Origin: Apophysomyces variabilis
Lineage: Eukaryota > Mucoromycota > Mucoromycetes > Mucorales > Mucoraceae
NCBI GenBank assembly: GCA_002749535.1
Contig: MZZL01000047.1
Location: forward strand, 62,001-126,000
Reading direction: 5' to 3'
Length of the DNA: 64,000 bases
The translations under genes were made by a program, and so were the position numbers. Shown here piece by piece: positions 1 to 10,605 of this stretch. The notes beneath the pieces were generated by a model. That model ran no database searches. It saw nothing but the letters and a program-made list of their open reading frames with translations, and had not been told where the DNA came from. Each line of letters opens with the position of its first letter. Within the stretch, counting starts at the first letter, position 1.

Positions 1-1
1 G

Positions 2-1309
2 GCTCTTCCCGCTAACGATCACAACCCGCCGGGACACGGCACTCAAGCTGGGACCACATCATCAATACCTCCTCAAACTGGGACTCTTTCCGCACAATCA
101 GTTGCACTGTGGCAAAGCTTCACGGCACATGCTCGCGGACAACGTCCTAGACGAGAAACAATTTTTGAAGATACTGCAGCAAAGAAAGTGGCTTCCCAAC
201 GACGTTTAGAACGAACCTGGGTTCGCTCGAGCGAAGCAAACAGTGCTGTGTTCGATATTGCGGCTTTCAGCTCGGTTTCCCCCACTGACTTCCTTCGGGC
301 CCTCACCCAAAAGTATCCAGAGGCTGTGGGTGCCATACCCAGTAAGCATTCTGCCACTTGCGTTATTGTTGCCTTCTCCTCCCCGGAAGCCCGGGACCGC
401 GCATGCAGCGTGGGAGTGGTGACACATGGGTTTACACTCTTTGGGACACCAACACTTGATATGGAAAGCTCGATATACCAACTAAGTCTCGAAAGCCTAC
501 CCCTCCTCCCGCGCAACATTCTCGGCCCCGCCTTGAAAGATACTTTTAATCGTTATGGCAAAGTTCTAGATATTCAGCTCTGCACTGATGAATTTGGTTT
601 ATTGACTTCCAAAGGCTTCGTTATTCTGGACACATCTTCCGATGACATGAATACACAATATGCCCGTTTGGAACACGAAATCCACTTCGAGGCTTGTGGC
701 CGGAAACGCATTATACTGGCACGTTGGCGTGGAATGGCTGTTCACTGCAACTACTGTAAAAAAGAAGGCTATAAAGTGGCTAGCTGTCCTAAATTACTGG
801 CCCGTAAAGAAACAACGAGTCGTAAATTGTGTTATAATTGTAATTCTGCTGACCATTTGATTGCTTCTTGCCCAACTATGCCGTCTTCTCAGGCAGGGAA
901 CAAACGCCGTCGCCCGAATACGACAGCTATGGACTTCATTTCAGACTCATCCCCTGTTTCAGTTGCAAGTAACTCTTCGTTCCTCCCTTCCGTCTTAACT
1001 AACAACGAGATAAGTGGTGATGACACTCCATCGGGTAACCCGAACAACGAAGCTTTGGAAGATCATGAAACAGATTTGGACTCTGTGGGATATGATGGAC
1101 CTAGGGATGGTAGTACGTATGGTTCCTCAGAGGAGATGGACGACTCTTCTCCGGAAGATACGCTGCCCACGATCGGCACCCAATCCCCAGTATTTTCAGC
1201 CAAATCAACCTCGCCTCTCAACGACCACGCGTCAACTTCACTGTATCCACAATCCGAAAACATTTCAGAACGGGCCTCTATCAGCGCCCCGCACAGTCAA
1301 TTGCAATGA
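2..1309 (+). CDS. LINE ORF1, gag-like nucleic-acid binding protein (5' partial)
   Basis: The reading frame is open from the window edge to the TGA at 1307-1309. A GTG at 188 could be read as a start, but the frame upstream has no stop, so the real start lies outside the window. The middle has an RNA-binding-like region. Two zinc knuckles follow at about nt 746-871. The second is a standard C-x2-C-x4-H-x4-C; in the first the histidine position is tyrosine (C-x2-C-x4-Y-x4-C). The C-terminal third is Ser/Pro/Asp-rich and low complexity. LINE ORF1 proteins coat the element RNA and act as chaperones during retrotransposition. The stop codon overlaps the ORF2 start as ATGA. Confidence 0.85.
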   Translation, partial: ALPANDHNPPGHGTQAGTTSSIPPQTGTLSAQSVALWQSFTAHARGQRPRRETIFEDTAAKKVASQRRLERTWVRSSEANSAVFDIAAFSSVSPTDFLRALTQKYPEAVGAIPSKHSATCVIVAFSSPEARDRACSVGVVTHGFTLFGTPTLDMESSIYQLSLESLPLLPRNILGPALKDTFNRYGKVLDIQLCTDEFGLLTSKGFVILDTSSDDMNTQYARLEHEIHFEACGRKRIILARWRGMAVHCNYCKKEGYKVASCPKLLARKETTSRKLCYNCNSADHLIASCPTMPSSQAGNKRRRPNTTAMDFISDSSPVSVASNSSFLPSVLTNNEISGDDTPSGNPNNEALEDHETDLDSVGYDGPRDGSTYGSSEEMDDSSPEDTLPTIGTQSPVFSAKSTSPLNDHASTSLYPQSENISERASISAPHSQLQ

Positions 1310-4300
1310 ATTACCAAGAACATCAGATATCCATCGCCTCGCTCAATTGCCGAGGCCTCAAAAAGATATTAACATCAAACGGCCGCGTCTTTGCTCGCCA
1401 CATTCGTAACTTTCATTTTGATCTTCTCGCCCTACAGGAAACTCATGCCACAACTCAGAACTATAGTACCCAATTTGATCGAAGTCTTCAAGTGTCGTCC
1501 AGTCTGTGGACACCTCACTGCGGTCTCATATGTTATAATCCGCAACTCAAGCTCTTTCTTATAGATTCCTATGCCGACGGGCGACTACTGTTGGCTCGCA
1601 TAAGCCATCAACAAAGCCTCTTCTCTGACATTTTCATTACTGTCATTTATGCACCAGCGCAACCATCTGAACGACCTCCTTTTTTCTCTTCCCTGTCCGC
1701 GATCCTACATTATCATCAGGCACCAGCAGAACGCACTCTCTTACTTGGCGACTTTAACTATAACGTTCAACTTCCTCCGTCCACACTACCGTTATCATGG
1801 CGGGATTGGATCTCAAGTCATTGGCACAATCCATTTCGGGGAACGACTACCACCCCAGCATTGGCCACTTTCCACCGCGGGACGACGATTGACTTCATTC
1901 TATGCACTCAGGATTTAGTCGCGGACATATCACGACCGGAAACCTCATATGTTCCCCATACTGACCATTATGCTCTGTCAATAGTGCTGAATACCAGGCT
2001 CCCTCCGAAAGGAACAGGGGTTTGGCGTTTTAATCCTTTGCTGCTTAAGAACCCCCGCATCACCTCTGAGATTCTCTTGTATCTTGATACCGTAGAACGT
2101 TTTGTCCCATCCGGCACAGCACAGTACCAGTGGGATTGGATCAAGGCACATCTCAAAGGCTTCTGTCAACTGTTGTCCCGCAAACAAGCCTCGTTCCAGA
2201 GGAGATTCACAGACTCTCTACGACGTCAACATCGACATCTCCTTCGGCTCAACAGCCAAGCACACCAGAATTCCCAGACATTACAAAATCTCCAGACAGT
2301 TGAATCACACCTGGACAGGATACTCGATGAAGAAGCAAGTATTCTAGCCCTTCGTTCAGGCATTCGTTGGCGTGAACAAGGAGAACGCCCTTCGAAATAT
2401 TTCTACCAATGCCTTAAAACGCGGGAGATACAACAACGCATCACCAGCCTTACCACTTCGACAGGGGATCAAGTTTTTTCTCCAGCAACAATGGCGGCTT
2501 GCGCACACGATTTTTACAAGGAACTTTACAATCCAGAGGAAGTCGATGTCTCGGCCATTGACGCGATGATCCAACATATACCGCCTGACAACCAACTCTC
2601 AACTTCTGATGCAAGCGCCTTAATGGCTCCTTGGACGGAAGAAGAGATCCTGCATGGTTTATCACGAACACCCCAACGAAGTAGCCCCGGCATTGATGGA
2701 ATACCATATGAACTCCTGAGATTTATCTTTGAACATCCTTTTATACGACGACTGCTCACTAAAGTTTTTCAGGAAGCCTTGTCTCACCAGCGATTCCCGG
2801 CCACCTGGCAACGCTCCGTAGTGGTGCTTCTACCAAAAAAAGGCGATAGATCCCTCTTGCGGAATTGGCGACCGATTTCTCTCATTTGTTCTGATGCAAA
2901 AGTTTTTACCAGGCTACTAACCAGTCGCATAGCAGCATTTATGGAACGGTTGATCAATCCTTTCCAAACAGGCTTTTTACGTCAAAGATTTATTGCCGAC
3001 AATGGATTGCTCGTTAGGTTGGCAATGTCCATCGCTCAGAAGTACAACATACCGGGGGTCGGCTTAATGCTTGACCAAGAAAAGGCATATGATCGGGTAC
3101 ACCCGCAATATCTGGATGCTTGTCTCGGACGCTTTGGGTTTCCTCATACATTTCGCCGGCTGCTTTCGAATCTTTTCTTTCAAACTTCTCTTTGTATCAA
3201 CATCAACGGTCATCTATCAGCTCCTTGCAAACAAGGTCGTGGGCTACGGCAAGGCGACCCGCTCTCTCCGCTCCTGTTTAACTTAGCCTTGGAACCGTTG
3301 CTACGGGCTATTCACTCAGCTTCTCTAATTCAAGGATTCTCTTTCGCTAACCCTAGCACTACACTGATTTCACCGCCGATACCACCACCGACACCACTTA
3401 AATGCCTAGCTTATGCAGATGATGTCTTCGTTTTTCTCAACACCCCACAGGAAGCTGACCATCTTATTGATCTACTCGTCACATATGGCAGGGCGTCTAA
3501 TGCCCGTATCAATCGCTCCAAAACTGTTCCAATCGCCCTCAATGGTGTGGTGTCCATGGAGTGGCGTCAAGCGCTTCTGCGACATAACATATGTAATTGG
3601 CATGATAGGGACTCTCCGACTGCCTCGATCTACCTAGGTTTCCCCCTTACCAGCTCTTCTAAACAGTTGGATCATTTTCTTCAATCACTGATTGCCAAGG
3701 TGGAAGCATATTCATCTCTCTTGTCGTCGCGCGCTCTATCCATTCGTGGTAAAGCCCTTCTCGCTAACTCATTGCTCCTCAGTCGTATCTGGTATTCCAT
3801 ACGTATCCTATCAGTCCCTCTTGTCTTCCTGCAGAAAATACGTTCTGTCATTGGGAAATTCTTACATGGTCGCTCTTTCCCAAGGGTAAGTTTCGACACA
3901 TGTATACGTCCTCGCGCTCAGGGCGGCTTGGGGATATTGGACCCGTTGGGTCATCATAACTCTCTGCAGCTTCGCTGGATTCTCCCATTGTTAGGCTTTT
4001 GTCCCCCCACCACTCCGCTCGTCTTAGCGAACCCATATTTATACTTCTGCTTGATCTTATACTCTCAATGCCCTTCCCCCACCCTCTTAGCACTATTTCC
4101 CGAACGCCGACCCCCGTCTCTGCTGGATTTAGGACACTTCCGCACCCTCTTCCGCGCTATGGATTCCCTTCGACTTCAGCCGAACTGGTCCGCTCTCAAT
4201 CACCTCACGGCACATGAAATCCCGCTGGGCCGCATTTGCTCCTTTGTCGGCTCTTCCCCTCCACGATTGAAACCAGACTGGAGAAAGTCACTGGTGAAAG

Positions 4301-5097
4301 AAGTCTATATCTATGATCCGCTATTACGCAGCTTACGTCCTCAAACCGCCTCCGAACGTGGAAGGCAACGGAATAAGGTCATTGCATTTCTCAGAGCAAT
4401 TGCTCCAGAGGGCTCGTGGCGATTGGCTCCCTTTTTCCAAGCCTTGTTAACCTACAATTCTATTCCAGAGGAGGATAACACCTTGAGGTCCAGGTTCGAT
4501 TTTACTGCAATTATCTCACCCCATCTCCAATCCGGTTTATCTCTCGTTTCTATCTCGCGCTCTGAATTTCGCCTAGCTCAGCTACCGGCTTTTGATACTT
4601 TACATGCCACTTACCCACGAGCCACCAAGAAAGCCTGGAACGGATTTTGGAACGCCCGCTTGCCTAACACAGCTCACACGATTCTCTGGAGACTCTATCA
4701 CAATAGTCTACCGTACCGTCAGCGCCTCCATGAACTGCTGCCTGCTCGTTTTACATCGCCATTTTGCCCTATTTGTGGGCTGGTCGAATCTCAAGAGCAT
4801 CTTTTGTGGTCCTGCCCATACAAACAACCAGTTTGGCAACGTTTGGCCAATCTCTTTCTAGTGAGCCCCTCACACCTCACGTCTGCCTCTATCTTCACAG
4901 TAGATCCACCACCTTTGCCATTGCAGGAACATGCTTCTATCGATTTCTTAACTTTCATTGCCTGCGTCACGATGAATATCTGGCGCTCGCATTGGGCTTT
5001 AGTGTTCGATAATACTCCCTTTCACCCAGCACAAGTCATCGCCAAAACCATTCTTCTTTTAAGACGATTGAAAGCAGAAAACGAATGTATACGTTAG
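1306..5097 (+). CDS. LINE ORF2: endonuclease, reverse transcriptase, zinc-binding C-terminus
   Basis: 1263 residues, uninterrupted. Residues 5-230 are an exonuclease-endonuclease-phosphatase fold: SLNCRGL, the catalytic Glu in LALQETHA, GDFN at about 148-151, and a late THD-type HTDH motif. A linker precedes the reverse transcriptase at about 480-770, with LPKKGDRS and NWRPISL, the Asp of LMLDQEKAYD, GLRQGDPLSP, and the catalytic YADD at 703-706. Near 1153-1170 is CPICGLVESQEHLLWSC, a C-x2-C-x7-H-x4-C motif within a region like the reverse-transcriptase zinc-binding family. In the family the endonuclease nicks target DNA and the RT primes on the nick. Catalytic motifs are intact. No RNase H domain was seen between RT and the zinc motif. 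Confidence 0.93.
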   Translation: MNYQEHQISIASLNCRGLKKILTSNGRVFARHIRNFHFDLLALQETHATTQNYSTQFDRSLQVSSSLWTPHCGLICYNPQLKLFLIDSYADGRLLLARISHQQSLFSDIFITVIYAPAQPSERPPFFSSLSAILHYHQAPAERTLLLGDFNYNVQLPPSTLPLSWRDWISSHWHNPFRGTTTTPALATFHRGTTIDFILCTQDLVADISRPETSYVPHTDHYALSIVLNTRLPPKGTGVWRFNPLLLKNPRITSEILLYLDTVERFVPSGTAQYQWDWIKAHLKGFCQLLSRKQASFQRRFTDSLRRQHRHLLRLNSQAHQNSQTLQNLQTVESHLDRILDEEASILALRSGIRWREQGERPSKYFYQCLKTREIQQRITSLTTSTGDQVFSPATMAACAHDFYKELYNPEEVDVSAIDAMIQHIPPDNQLSTSDASALMAPWTEEEILHGLSRTPQRSSPGIDGIPYELLRFIFEHPFIRRLLTKVFQEALSHQRFPATWQRSVVVLLPKKGDRSLLRNWRPISLICSDAKVFTRLLTSRIAAFMERLINPFQTGFLRQRFIADNGLLVRLAMSIAQKYNIPGVGLMLDQEKAYDRVHPQYLDACLGRFGFPHTFRRLLSNLFFQTSLCININGHLSAPCKQGRGLRQGDPLSPLLFNLALEPLLRAIHSASLIQGFSFANPSTTLISPPIPPPTPLKCLAYADDVFVFLNTPQEADHLIDLLVTYGRASNARINRSKTVPIALNGVVSMEWRQALLRHNICNWHDRDSPTASIYLGFPLTSSSKQLDHFLQSLIAKVEAYSSLLSSRALSIRGKALLANSLLLSRIWYSIRILSVPLVFLQKIRSVIGKFLHGRSFPRVSFDTCIRPRAQGGLGILDPLGHHNSLQLRWILPLLGFCPPTTPLVLANPYLYFCLILYSQCPSPTLLALFPERRPPSLLDLGHFRTLFRAMDSLRLQPNWSALNHLTAHEIPLGRICSFVGSSPPRLKPDWRKSLVKEVYIYDPLLRSLRPQTASERGRQRNKVIAFLRAIAPEGSWRLAPFFQALLTYNSIPEEDNTLRSRFDFTAIISPHLQSGLSLVSISRSEFRLAQLPAFDTLHATYPRATKKAWNGFWNARLPNTAHTILWRLYHNSLPYRQRLHELLPARFTSPFCPICGLVESQEHLLWSCPYKQPVWQRLANLFLVSPSHLTSASIFTVDPPPLPLQEHASIDFLTFIACVTMNIWRSHWALVFDNTPFHPAQVIAKTILLLRRLKAENECIR

Positions 5098-6573
5098 AAT
5101 AGATCACCACTATTTTGTGACCGCTCTCAGCGTCACATAATAAACTTCATTCTACACACAAAAAATATAGACACCAGAGAAGTCACAATTTTTTTTGGAA
5201 ACGAACGTCAGCCAATCACATCAACTGCATCAATTTCTTACCTAGAACTTCTGGATGTTCGAAGCTTCCCTGTGTTGAACTTTTGAAGAAAGGAAGGTCC
5301 CAGACCCAAGCCCATGTTGAACAGATGGGATTGATGGCAGGTACCTACTGCCTTGCCACTTTAGAACTAGGTAAAGTAGAATCGACCTCGACCGGTGTGT
5401 GCATCTTTTGGCTGACATGAAGTTTGACCATTGTTTCTAGCTTTAAAAAGCCACTACAATATGCCACAGACTATGCAGACAAAATCCGTAAATAAGAGCT
5501 AGCTCAGTCAAATGCAATTGATAATCACCAAAAAGATACCGGTTAAAGTCTGCCGCTTGTGGAGGTCCAATTCACTATATTTGAGCATGTTAATCAGACC
5601 AACCTTCACAACGATTCAAGCTGACACTATGGAAAGAATTGCTGTAGGTAATTATGTTTTGATACAAAAATGATCCGTTCTTTTACAAGGAGGCTACGCA
5701 ATGGCATATCTTGGATGGGCAGAGCCAAAGGGAAAAGGAAGAAGAATACCAAGAGAACATAAAGTTTGCTGATACTATTTAAATATAAGCTTGTTTTGTT
5801 CTGCGTTGGACCCTTGTTTGCTTGGGGAACCCAAAGTGTGGGAATTCTCGCATTCAACCTGTCGCCAATCTTCAGTTTGGATCAGTCTTCATGTGTGGAC
5901 AGAGACTCAATGACAAAATATTTGATACTCCATTCCTGCAACGGAAGTGTCGCCGCTTTGTTAACTCTGATATTCTGTATTGAAATGAAAGGAACAACGG
6001 CTGCGAAGTAGTGATGGTGTTCACAAGGGAAGATAAAGAAAGGAATGGTTTTTTTTCATTACAGGCATAGCAATCCAGCATTGAATATACGTACCATAGA
6101 TTGGGCTCAGGAAGTTGTTTTTACCTTTCTGAGCAATTCGTATTTTGCACTGTATGTCAAACCAAGATACACATAGAATAGAAGCCATGTTTTCTGTTGT
6201 TATTATACAATGTAAGCGTTATAGAAAACTCGTAGTAACAGATGAACTTGATCTAGATTTTCTTTTGTGACATCTCACGAATTAGTAGGTCATTTAAAGA
6301 CCTATATAATACAACCTCTTTATTTTCAAATTGTATATTCGCGCCTCTGTGCTGAAAAGTGGCAGACAACCAGAACGACGAAAAGGCGGTACCGGCGAAA
6401 CATAGTAATAGCATCGACAACTGAATTTAGTTGTTGAAGATGCGTTCCTTTTGTTCTGAACATGTCTCCATGGCAAAAGCTTAATAACAAAGGGTGAGAA
6501 AGTTGAACAAGCTAGCCAAGCCTGTTGCGCTATAGCGCGTAAAATATGGCTGTATGTCATATGAAATCGGATA
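5098..6573. other. AT-rich intergenic DNA after the LINE
   Basis: About 1.5 kb with only short, unrecognised ORFs and homopolymer runs. The LINE 3' UTR lies in its first part. No gene, tRNA or repeat unit could be supported. Confidence 0.6.
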
Positions 6574-6761
6574 CAGTGCCTCCCCGCTAATGTCAATCTT
6601 CGTTAATGTCAATCCTCACCTATTTTCAATCATTTTGAGATTCCCGAAAAAGAGGTTTCTATGCTAATTCAAGCCATTGCATCTCCCCGTTATTGTGACT
6701 CCCCGCCTATTTTCAATCGATAGGCTCTAACCAAGTCATTGACATTAGCGGGGAAGCACTG
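6574..6761. mobile_element. Tc1/mariner-type MITE, 188 bp, TA target site
   Basis: Terminal inverted repeats of 24 bp, starting CAGTGCCTCCCCGC at 6574 and ending as its reverse complement at 6761, match at 23 of 24 positions. TA dinucleotides flank both ends (6572-6573 and 6762-6763), the target-site duplication of the Tc1/mariner superfamily, whose termini often begin CAGT. The interior has no ORF but repeats the motifs TAATGTCAAT and CCTATTTTCAATC near both ends, which could be transposase-binding subterminal repeats. It must be mobilised in trans. Family assignment rests on termini and TA only. Confidence 0.85.
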
Positions 6762-8699
6762 TACACGATACGATAAGTAAAGTGATATAGGTCGCCTACT
6801 GTATAGCACTTGCCTATGCAGCCCTCGTTTTGCGAATGCGGGCCTCCCTTTTCCAAAGGGCCATACTAATATTTGATGCTATATAATTATAACATGATTC
6901 TTGTTTTTGCACAGGATAGATGTACTTGACATGCACCAATTGTCCGAATGCCAGATACACGACGCAGCTCAGTAGATACGATAGTGAAATTGACTAATGC
7001 GCTTGACACAACACTGAGTGTATTTGATAAGCGTATTTATCGTTATGTCCTTGGCCATATCCATTGTTATGGCCCCTAAGGGAGCTGTAGATCCGATAAT
7101 TGTGTGCACGTTTCCTACCAGAGTAAAACTGGATTCTTATCAACATGGAAAGGTATGCAAAGAAACAATCATGGAGAAAAGGTTTGGTTCATCATTTGAT
7201 CTTATCGTATTGCAAGCTGACATAGTTTCACTGAATAGAAGCCAAGTCCTTCCTTGGTTAGCTCACGCTAGTCGCTGGATTGGGTTGACAAGGCTGATTA
7301 GGATCCATTTTTTCTTTGCTCTAGACGAAATATTTCTGTATGTACGCATTGCTCACTGGCAGGACTTGCAAGAGGAAGTAATGCGAGTAGGGTTCTAAGT
7401 TTGGTTAGAGGAGCAAAAAGTCGTGCAGTGTTCACCTTTGACGAGTTACTATTCCTTGTTAAAACCAATATAAACAGGGGCTGAGATAAGTTTCTCACCA
7501 TCCAGTTGTAAACGATCACTTTTCTACTTTTCTAATTTTCATAGCAAATTTGATGCACTCTATCATTAATAAATGGCTGCTAACTTGGAAGCTTTTTCTT
7601 AACCTGGCTGTCTTGTTATTTACGATAAGATTGGTGAAAACGAAGATTGCTTTTGCGCTCAAGCAGTCGGCGAACGTTATTCATTGTATTCTTAGAACGG
7701 AATGTACAACCAGTCTGCAACGACGCAAGATCCGTTCTTCTCAAGACCGTCACCTGATATCATCTGACCTTATTATCCACGAATGGATCCCATCCGCATA
7801 CTTTGTTAATGTTATACGAAAAATGTGCAACAGTCTTCATGTTCATCTAGGTATGAATGTACCCCGCCTGCTAAACTAACTTAGCATCTAACTGAACAGG
7901 AAGGAACGAGGCAGAACATTGCTGTTGCTAGGGTAACACTGTTTTGGTAAGGGTCATAACATGCATTTTAACGTTGTTTGTCAGATCCTATTTTAAGCAA
8001 CGCAGACGAAACTGAGGAAAACTGAAAGCACAGACGATCAGAATACGAAATATTAATTTCTCCATTTTTCTTTTGTTGTTGTCTTGTCTTCCACAAATCA
8101 TTAAGTTGGTTGCATATTGCGATTGGGAGGACCATGACCATATGTATCATCCAGTCTACATGGATGCGTTCATGCTTGACAATTGTTTAGTTCGTAACTG
8201 GATATCTTTGGGCTATGCTTCCCGGATATGGATATTCCACAGCCCATCCAGGATACTGGGATGGCCATGTCGTACCAATAGGCGGGATTTGTTTGTTTAA
8301 ACTGTCAATGGACAGTTTGTTTGTAGAAGAAACGTGTTTTGGAACTTATGAGAATGGTTTACCGCCAAGTTCATCAGCCAGACAGAATGAGTTGCGTGAT
8401 TCCAGCTCATTTTTCCTTGCGTTATAAATTTGTCTCTGACACGATGTCGCTATTTCGTGTTTTTATATGGTGAATGATTATGTTGGAGAGGTAAGCCAAG
8501 TGAATGTGTTGAATGAACCGGGATGACCTTGAGAACCATGGCTGCTAAGCAGATTTTTGTGACCATTTAAACGCGGACTTGACTGATTCTTTTATTTTTG
8601 GAAGTGCCGTTTCTTCTTTCCTTTATTCTTGACGTAATTTCCCTACTCTCTTTCTTCCTCTTCTGTTTGCCTTTTTCTCTCTTTTATTATTATTAAGCA
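6762..8699. other. Gene-poor region upstream of the RhoGEF
   Basis: Contains open frames of 126 codons (from a GTG at 7018) and 109 codons (7550-7879). Neither shows a recognisable domain, compositional bias or exon structure, so they are not called as genes. The last ~150 bases before 8700 are pyrimidine-rich (CTTTTT/TTCTTCC tracts) and probably hold the promoter and leader of the RhoGEF gene. Confidence 0.5.
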
Positions 8700-10605
8700 A
8701 TGTCTTATGTGGATGATAATGGACACTTGAATACCGTACCAAGAAGACGCCAACACCAAAGTGTGAGCAGCACATCAAGTCAAAGTTCATATTACACAGG
8801 CTCTATATACACAAACAATGATGCTACCAATCTATCTCCTTTGCCAACCCAAAATATGTCTATATCTATGCCCGTACAATGCGACAATAATCCTTATGCA
8901 GATGAACAATTTGATATCATCGATTCCCTCGACTACGACGACGTCGACGCCGGCCTGATCGGTAAATCACACGTTCTAATTTTCCACTTCTTAATAAATC
9001 TCCATCTGTACCACAGACCATGAACTGGTGCACCGACAGCGCGAGGCATTGGTTCACCAACTGCACGCCTCCGAACAAGCGTACCTTGAATCCCTTAACT
9101 TGCTGAATAAGATATTTTTGCAGCCCATTCGGAAAAGCTCCAAACAATCATCCTTTAATTTTCTCGGAGTGAAAAAGATGATATGCACAGAACGTGAAAT
9201 CCGATGGTTATTCGGCAACTTTGACGATATCCTTAAGATCCATACGGAAATATTATCAAGTCTTGAGGAACGGTAAGAATACACGCTCCCTCCAGTTCCA
9301 CTGATTACCTAATTGGGGACTCAACGTGGAATGATAGTTTAAGCATTTGGGGACCAACTCAGATTGTTTCGGATGTTTTTCAGACCTGGGTAACGTATGC
9401 AGAGATATGAACACCGTGGTATCCGTGCATGGCGCTAACGAAACGATGTTCTTTATTCTTTTTTTCTTTTCTTTCTCGCTTGACAATTTAATTGCTATAG
9501 TTTCCTTTGTTAAAGAAGGTTTATACGACTTATCTGGATAATTACGACGTTTCCGTGACCACGTACGAAAGATTAACACGGTATCAACCATTTAAAAAGT
9601 TTGTGGATGTAATGTGTTCCCAACCTGTCATTGTGAAACTTTTTTTTCTCATCCGGAAACCCTCATAGTCAGCCCACAAAGATCCGGTTCTCAAAGGAGC
9701 AACGCTACTTTCATTGCTCCAAATTCCTGCAGGGTGTGTCAGTCGACATGCGCAACTAATAGTCAAACTGGCAGATGCGACATCTCCGATGCATCCAGAT
9801 TATGGAGGATTGGCAAAATCTAAGCAGCAAGCCATTGCCTTATTCGACGAAATTCGGATAAAGTAAGTGCAGCGTCAGCAAGGAAAAGAAAAAGAGGGGA
9901 AGAGATAGACAAATTCTTACGCGGCTTTATTGGGCTGTTTTACTAGAGTAGAAGACGCAGACAATGTCGATCAGGTTCTGATGATCCAGCAAGCACTTGT
10001 CGGCGCACCATTTGGCGTCAAGTCCCAGCGACGCCTTGTATTACAGGGGCAGCTGTTTCACACACCCGCTGTGAATGCCAAGTCCGCAAAGGAGGTGCGC
10101 ACCTATGTTTTGTTCTCAGACATGTTGGTCTTTGTACGACCCAAACAAGAGGGAAAGAAAACCCTCTTACAGTATAAGGGTCACATCATTCTCGACCGGG
10201 CTCGCATCCGACCGTTATCACCAGAAGAAACAGGCGGTCTGGAACATTGTCTTGAGATCACATCATCTTTCCAAGGTGTAGATACATTCAACTCAACATA
10301 TGTCGGTTCACCAACCGTTCATGTAATGCAAGCCCAAACCGCTGAAGAACAGCAACGCTGGCTTAACCAATTAGACTTTGTTATCACGAAGCTAGATAGA
10401 GAAGCCGCCGCTGCGACTAAATGTAGGTTTCTTTTTGTGCACACGCACCGCTCACGTTTTGGTACTAAAAAAATTTTCGATAGCCAGCAAGCGACTTGCG
10501 AACAGTAGAACGCCTCCAGACTCATTAAAAAGGGACGGAACGACTGTTTCAAGCACCTCTTCAACGAAGAGTTCCACAGCTAGCTCGGGAAGCGCAAATA
10601 GATGA
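8700..10605 (+). CDS. Rho guanine-nucleotide exchange factor (DH-PH)
   Basis: Seven exons: 8700-8961, 9017-9272, 9338-9389, 9501-9608, 9669-9862, 9947-10422, 10484-10605. All phases agree, giving 489 residues. Residues 1-87 are Ser/Asn-rich and probably disordered. The Dbl-homology domain runs from about 90 to 290, starting RQREALVHQLHASEQAYLES and ending with the helix holding HPDYGGLAKS. A PH domain follows (about 310-440) with the closing tryptophan helix QQRWLNQLDFVITKL. The tail is Ser/Thr-rich. DH domains load GTP on Rho-family GTPases and the PH domain tethers them to membranes; target GTPase unknown. The fourth DH helix is split across exons 3 and 4. No SH3, CNH or BAR domain is present, so this is a minimal GEF. 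Confidence 0.88.

Larger units (their letters stand above)
1..5097 (+). mobile_element. Non-LTR retrotransposon (LINE), 5' end outside window
   Basis: Two same-strand ORFs form a LINE: ORF1 with zinc knuckles, then ORF2 with an apurinic-type endonuclease, reverse transcriptase and a C-terminal CCHC motif. Neither ORF has a stop or frameshift inside the window, so the copy may be young. The 5' UTR and any target-site duplication lie upstream of the window. After ORF2 there is AT-rich 3' sequence with AATAAA-like text near 5139 and a short A-run near 5160, but no clean poly(A) or simple-repeat tail, so the 3' boundary is not fixed. The two-ORF layout with an N-terminal endonuclease fits the Tad/L1-like groups found in fungi; the clade is inference. 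No RNase H domain is evident. Confidence 0.92.

Noticed and set aside
188..520. GTG at 188 as the start of LINE ORF1
   Set aside because: The frame is open upstream to the window edge, so the start is outside; GTG starts are not expected in a eukaryotic element.
7018..7879. Two unspliced ORFs (126 and 109 codons)
   Set aside because: No domain, no coding bias, no splice partners; expected by chance in AT-rich DNA. The first begins at GTG.
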